In this document: positions 60,492-64,000 of the stretch, one piece after another
Layout of the letters: every line of letters begins with the position of its first letter
Position numbering within the stretch: the stretch's first letter is position 1
Assembly: GCF_000826685.1 (NCBI RefSeq)
Contig: NZ_JROO01000023.1
Coordinates: 1 to 64,000 of the forward strand
Direction of reading: 5' to 3'
DNA from: Streptomonospora alba
GTDB taxonomy: Bacteria; Actinomycetota; Actinomycetes; Streptosporangiales; Streptosporangiaceae
Length of the DNA: 64,000 nt
Notes under the pieces: generated by a model
The model's database searches: none
What the model saw: only the letters and a program-made list of their open reading frames with translations
What the model was told of the DNA's origin: nothing
Translations under genes and position numbers: made by a program

Positions 60492-61505
60492 TTACTGCCC
60501 CGCAAGTATCTGTCCGAGGTACCGAGCCACTGCGCGTACCGCTCCCATCGTTCCTGGATAGTCCATTCGGGTCGGACCGACCACACCGATCTTGGCAAGC
60601 GGCTGGTCGCCGATGCCGTAACCGGCGGAGACGATCGACGTGGATCTCAGACCCTCGTGAGAGTTCTCGGCGCCGATGCGTACCGTCAGCATGGAAGGGT
60701 CGCTCATCTCCCCCAGCAAACGGAGCAGGACGACGTTTTCTTCCAATGCCTCCAGTACCTCCCGCAGGCTAGCCGAGAAATCCATCGCGGCGAGATTCGC
60801 CGTACCACCGAGGACGATCTTCTCGTCGTGGCGTTCGACCAGACTCTCCAGCAGCACCGACAGCACGGCCGCCGCCATGGCGCGCTCGTCCGGCGGAAGC
60901 TGGCTGGGCAGATCCTCCACGGCGTTGGGGACCTCGGTGAGCCACGTACCCACCAAGGCCCGGTTGAGCATCTGGCGGAGGCTGTCGACAGCGTCCTCGC
61001 TGACCGCCCCCAGGTTGTCGATGACCCGCTGCTCGACGCGGCCGGTGTCGGTGATGAGCACCATCATCACGCGCTGCTGGCCCAGCGGGACCAGTTCCAC
61101 GTGCTGCACCGAGGAGCGGGTGAGCGACGGGTATTGGACCACCGCGACCTGCCGGGTGAGCTGGGCCAGCAGACGCACCGTCCGCCCCACGATCTCATCG
61201 AGGTCGACGGCGCCGCCGAGGAAACTCTCGATTGCGCGCCGCTCGGCTGCGGAGAGCGGTTTCACCGTCGACAGCCGGTCCACGAAGAGCCGGTACCCCT
61301 TGTCGGTGGGGACACGGCCGGCACTCGTGTGCGGCTGTGTGATGTAGCCCTCCTCCTCCAGCGACACCATGTCGTTGCGGACGGTGGCTGGAGACACGCC
61401 GAGGGCGTGGCGGTCGGCGAGCGCCTTGGACCCCACGGGCTCGTTCGTGGACACGTAATCCTCGACGATCGCCCGCAGCACCGCAAGCTTCCGGTCGTCG
61501 AGCAC
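60492..61505 (-). CDS. hrcA: Heat-inducible transcription repressor HrcA
   Basis: 337 residues from a GTG start at 61505 that has a perfect AGGAGGTGAG Shine-Dalgarno. N-terminal winged helix ([59 protein letters not shown]), a GAF-like domain and the dimerisation insert. Represses CIRCE-controlled heat-shock genes. A CIRCE element overlaps the 5' region, so hrcA-dnaJ is autoregulated. Confidence 0.96.
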   Translation of the reverse strand: MLDDRKLAVLRAIVEDYVSTNEPVGSKALADRHALGVSPATVRNDMVSLEEEGYITQPHTSAGRVPTDKGYRLFVDRLSTVKPLSAAERRAIESFLGGAVDLDEIVGRTVRLLAQLTRQVAVVQYPSLTRSSVQHVELVPLGQQRVMMVLITDTGRVEQRVIDNLGAVSEDAVDSLRQMLNRALVGTWLTEVPNAVEDLPSQLPPDERAMAAAVLSVLLESLVERHDEKIVLGGTANLAAMDFSASLREVLEALEENVVLLRLLGEMSDPSMLTVRIGAENSHEGLRSTSIVSAGYGIGDQPLAKIGVVGPTRMDYPGTMGAVRAVARYLGQILAGQ

Positions 61506-61516
61506 GTGCTCACCTC

Positions 61517-61543
61517 CTGGCACTCCATGGTTCTAAGTGCTAA
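61517..61543. promoter_or_regulatory. CIRCE element
   Basis: CTGGCACTC-N9-AAGTGCTAA, against the consensus TTAGCACTC-N9-GAGTGCTAA: 7 of 9 and 8 of 9 matches with the exact 9-base spacer. It begins 12 bases upstream of the hrcA start codon. Confidence 0.88.
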
Positions 61544-61660
61544 TTCTAAGCCGTACCGCAAGAACGGATCGATCACGGGCCGTCCGATCGCACCTGCGCG
61601 CCGTCTCGCCGGCCCCCCGCAGGCGCGCACGCCGCCCGGCGCCGGCCGCGGGGCTACCGG

Positions 61661-61666
61661 TACAAT
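61661..61666 (+). promoter_or_regulatory. -10 element of the DUF3097 gene
   Basis: TACAAT lies 6 bases before the GTG start, with no Shine-Dalgarno between, which implies a leaderless mRNA. No good -35 is visible 17 bases upstream. Confidence 0.6.
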
Positions 61667-61672
61667 CCCGCC

Positions 61673-62524
61673 GTGCACACGAGCCGGGGACCGAACGAGA
61701 ACACGAGGTACGGCGAGGACGTGTTGTCCGGGGACTGGCGCCGCCCGCGCAAGGGCGCCGTCGCCGAAGTCGCCCTGGAGCACGGCCTCGTGCTGGAGTC
61801 GGCCGACGAGGGTTTCTGCGGCGCCGTCGTCGGCTGGGACAAGCGGACGGTGACCCTGGAGGACCGCGACGGCCGCCACCGTGTCTTCGACCTGGAGCCC
61901 GCGGCGTTCCTCGTCGACGGCCGGCCGGTCACCGCGGTACGCCCGGCCGCGGAAGCCTCGGGCCCCGCCCGCAGCGCCTCCGGGTCGATCGCGGTGCAGG
62001 GGGCGCGCTCGCGTGTGGCTCGGGAGAGCCGGATCTACGTCGAGGGTGTGCACGACGCCGAACTCGTCGAAAAGGTCTGGGGCCACGACCTGCGCGTGGA
62101 GGGCGTGGTCGTCGAGTACCTGGAAGGCGTCGACCACCTGCCCGCGATCGTGGCCGAGTTCGGCCCGGGTCCGCAGCGCCGCCTGGGCGTCCTCGTCGAC
62201 CACCTGGTCCCGGGCTCCAAGGAGAGCCGGATCGCCGAACAGGTCTCCTCGCCCGGCGTGCTGGTGACGGGCCACCCCTTCGTCGACATCTGGCAGGCGG
62301 TCAAGCCGTCGGTGCTGGGAATCTCCGCGTGGCCGGAAGTACCCCGCGGCATACCGTGGAAAGAGGGCGTTCTGCGGGCGCTGGGCAGCAGCGAGGAGCC
62401 CGGCGAAGCGTGGCGTCGCATCCTGGGGTCGGTACGGACCTACGCCGACCTCGAACCCGAACTGCTGGGGCGCGTCGAGGAGCTCATCGACTTCGTCACC
62501 GCGGCACAGGGGGTGCCAGACTAG
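61673..62524 (+). CDS. DUF3097 family protein
   Basis: 283 residues from a GTG start. A small N-terminal beta-rich region ([20 protein letters not shown]) is followed by a segment reading [20 protein letters not shown] and [20 protein letters not shown], which resembles a Toprim-type acidic fold (Glu, then Asp-x-Leu). The family is confined largely to actinobacteria and has no known function to my knowledge. Divergent from hrcA. Confidence 0.85.
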   Translation: MHTSRGPNENTRYGEDVLSGDWRRPRKGAVAEVALEHGLVLESADEGFCGAVVGWDKRTVTLEDRDGRHRVFDLEPAAFLVDGRPVTAVRPAAEASGPARSASGSIAVQGARSRVARESRIYVEGVHDAELVEKVWGHDLRVEGVVVEYLEGVDHLPAIVAEFGPGPQRRLGVLVDHLVPGSKESRIAEQVSSPGVLVTGHPFVDIWQAVKPSVLGISAWPEVPRGIPWKEGVLRALGSSEEPGEAWRRILGSVRTYADLEPELLGRVEELIDFVTAAQGVPD

Positions 62525-62622
62525 ACGAGGCCGGAGCCCCGCGCGCCGCGAGCGCGCGGTGGCCTGCCGGGACACCGGATGGCACTATCGGCCCAACGCA
62601 ATCGGCACAGCCAAGGGACAAG

Positions 62623-63729
62623 ATGAGCGAGACCCCGCCCAACCGACCACAGCCCCAGGAGGGGCCCTCCGGTGACCACCCGGCACCAGGCCGCGCTCCC
62701 TCTGACGGGCAGCCCGGCCAGGGACAGGCGGGCACCGGCGACCAGCAGCCCGACTACCAGCAGCAGGAGTACGGCTACCCGAGCGGGGGCCAGCCTGCCT
62801 ACGGCCAGCCGAGCGGGGGCCAGCCCGGCTACGGCCAGCCGAGCGGGGGCCAGCCCGGCTACGGCCAGCCGGGATACGGCGAGCAGCCCTACCAGCAGCC
62901 CCAGCCCGGCTACGGCTACCCCGGCGGCGGGCAGCCCGGATACCCCCAGCCCGGCTATGAGCAGCCGAGCGGCGACCAGCCGGGGTGGGCCCCGCCCGGC
63001 TACGGCCAGCCGAGCGGGGGCCAACCGGGATACGGCTATCCGAGTGGCGGCCAACCCGGCTACGCCCAGCCCGGCTACGGCTATCCGAGCGGGGGCCAGC
63101 CCGCTTACGGCCAGCCCGGCTACGGCGAGCAGCCCTACCAGCAGCCCCAGCCCGGCTACGCGCCCGATCAGGGCCAGGGCGGGTACCCCCAACCGGGCCA
63201 GCCGCCTTATCAGCAGCCGGCGCCCGGCTACCAGCAGTACCCCCAGCCGGGCTACGGACCCCAGCCGCCTCAGGGGTACGAGCAGCAGCCCGGGGCCTTC
63301 CCCGGCGCCCCGCATGCGCCCGGCCATCCCCAGCAGCCCGGATACCCCCAGCAGGGGTACGCTCCCCAGCAGGGCGCCTCCGACGACGCCACCTGGGCGA
63401 TGATCGCCCACCTCTCCGGCGTCATCCTCGCCTGCTTCGGCTGGCTGCCCGCCCTTGTCATCTACATGGTCAAGCGCGACGACTCCCCGTTCGTGCGCCA
63501 TCAGGCCAGCGAGGCGCTGAACTTCCAGCTCACGCTGCTGATCCCCTACCTCGTCGCCTGGGTCGTCTACATCGGGCTCGGCGTGTTCGCGCCGCCGATC
63601 TCCTGGATCGGCTCCGTGCTCGTCGCGGTGATCTGGGTGGCCTCGATCACTCTGGGCGTGCTCGCCGCGCTCAGCGCGAACCGCGGCAACCGGTACCGCT
63701 ACCCGGTTTCGATCCGCATGGTGAAATGA
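62623..63729 (+). CDS. DUF4870 membrane protein with Gly/Tyr/Gln/Pro-repeat N-terminus
   Basis: 368 residues. Residues 1-245 are low-complexity repeats built on [20 protein letters not shown] and [12 protein letters not shown]. The C-terminal ~110 residues form the DUF4870 domain: [40 protein letters not shown] and two more hydrophobic segments. The ATG at 62623 has AAGGGA 5 bases upstream; the open frame before it is spurious. Function unknown; such proteins often occur in pairs, and a second begins at 63953. Confidence 0.88.
   Translation: MSETPPNRPQPQEGPSGDHPAPGRAPSDGQPGQGQAGTGDQQPDYQQQEYGYPSGGQPAYGQPSGGQPGYGQPSGGQPGYGQPGYGEQPYQQPQPGYGYPGGGQPGYPQPGYEQPSGDQPGWAPPGYGQPSGGQPGYGYPSGGQPGYAQPGYGYPSGGQPAYGQPGYGEQPYQQPQPGYAPDQGQGGYPQPGQPPYQQPAPGYQQYPQPGYGPQPPQGYEQQPGAFPGAPHAPGHPQQPGYPQQGYAPQQGASDDATWAMIAHLSGVILACFGWLPALVIYMVKRDDSPFVRHQASEALNFQLTLLIPYLVAWVVYIGLGVFAPPISWIGSVLVAVIWVASITLGVLAALSANRGNRYRYPVSIRMVK
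62770..63162 (+). repeat. In-frame repeats of about 30-42 bases
   Basis: Successive near-identical copies of the DNA for [15 protein letters not shown]-type units, including the 20-base core CGGCCAGCCGAGCGGGGGCC. They encode the disordered N-terminus of the DUF4870 protein and are likely to vary in number between strains. Confidence 0.85.
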
Positions 63730-63952
63730 CCGGGCGCGGGCGGAGGCGACGCACAGCAATACGCCTCCGCCCCGGCGGGAACCCCGCGCTCCGCGCCGGA
63801 GTCTGACCCACAGGGAGCTTTCCGCGGCCGGGCGTTCGGCCGGGACACCGGTCCACCGCCCTGCTTCCCCGCCCGTGCGCCGCCGCACACGGTGCACGCG
63901 CAGCGCCTCCGGAGCCAGCCGGGGGCGATCCGACAGAGGAGACCAGAGCACC
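63730..63952. other. Spacer between two Pro/Gln/Tyr-rich protein genes
   Basis: 220 bases without a supported gene. AGAGGAG at 63935-63941 is the only ribosome-binding-like element and serves the following start. Confidence 0.5.
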
Positions 63953-64000
63953 ATGAGCTACCCACCCCAGCCCGACCAGCCCTACGGCGGCCAGCCCGAC
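63953..64000 (+). CDS. Start of a Pro/Gln/Tyr-rich protein (partial)
   Basis: Only 16 codons lie in the window: MSYPPQPDQPYGGQPD. The composition matches the low-complexity N-terminus of the upstream DUF4870 protein, so a second DUF4870 paralogue is likely. The rest is beyond the window edge. Confidence 0.6.
   Translation, partial: MSYPPQPDQPYGGQPD

Noticed and set aside
62770-63162. CRISPR-like direct repeats
   Set aside because: The repeats are in frame within a coding region, contiguous without unique spacers, and no cas genes are present.

Overview
The window is high-GC DNA with strong third-position GC bias, frequent GTG and TTG starts, and 1- to 8-bp start/stop overlaps. Conserved neighbours (hrcA-dnaJ-rsmE, HIT-phoH-ybeY-CNNM-cdd-era, leuA, recO-uppS, znuCB-zur, glyS, ppdK, dgt) point to a chromosome of a filamentous actinomycete. 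The family Nocardiopsaceae is a reasonable guess, not something the sequence proves. I see no rRNA, tRNA, IS element, prophage or CRISPR array.

Layout. (1) 1-14.2 kb, all minus strand: an L-arabinose locus. A LacI-type regulator (araR) with its own operator/promoter is followed by araB-araD-araA, an arabino-oligosaccharide-type ABC importer without its ATPase, a 30-residue ORF, an intracellular GH51 arabinofuranosidase and a ChvE-GguAB-type monosaccharide importer. Oligosaccharides would be imported, trimmed to arabinose, isomerised, phosphorylated and epimerised to xylulose 5-phosphate. (2) 14.4-25.5 kb: a PrmC-related methyltransferase, a striking 61-bp inverted repeat, dgt, a DUF218 membrane protein, ppdK with a DasR-box-like site upstream, a DUF2252 kinase-like protein, a hemolysin III family protein and glyS. 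(3) 25.6-39.9 kb: an ABM monooxygenase, a 1232-residue teichoic-acid-type polymerase, znuC-znuB-zur behind a Zur box but without znuA, two tandem SGNH hydrolases, uppS, recO, a decayed vapC reading in frame into recO, a CAP-domain protein, and leuA behind a leucine-rich leader peptide.

(4) 40-51.3 kb: a ureide/glyoxylate catabolic island. Uricase, HIU hydrolase and OHCU decarboxylase convert urate to allantoin; allantoinase and allantoicase lead to ureidoglycolate; Gcl, tartronate semialdehyde reductase and Hyi carry glyoxylate towards glycerate. An IclR regulator sits at one end, and similar TTCC-N7-GGAA-type palindromes lie in the two divergent control regions. A CitE/HpcH-like DUF6986 protein is the unexplained member; no ureidoglycolate lyase is recognisable. 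(5) 51.3-64 kb: the conserved housekeeping run era, an active-site-less cytidine deaminase homologue, CNNM/CBS protein, ybeY, phoH, HIT, an ECF sigma factor with a membrane partner, rsmE, dnaJ, hrcA with a CIRCE element, DUF3097, and a Gly/Pro/Gln/Tyr-repeat DUF4870 protein followed by the start of a second Pro/Gln/Tyr-rich protein cut by the window edge.

The two accessory blocks (1 and 4) look like insertions into an otherwise conserved actinobacterial backbone. The most interesting leads are the DUF6986 protein in the ureide island, a Gcl carrying Glu at the position where the E. coli enzyme has Val51, the vapC-recO in-frame junction, the leu leader peptide, the Zur-box leaderless znuC promoter and the 61-bp inverted repeat.
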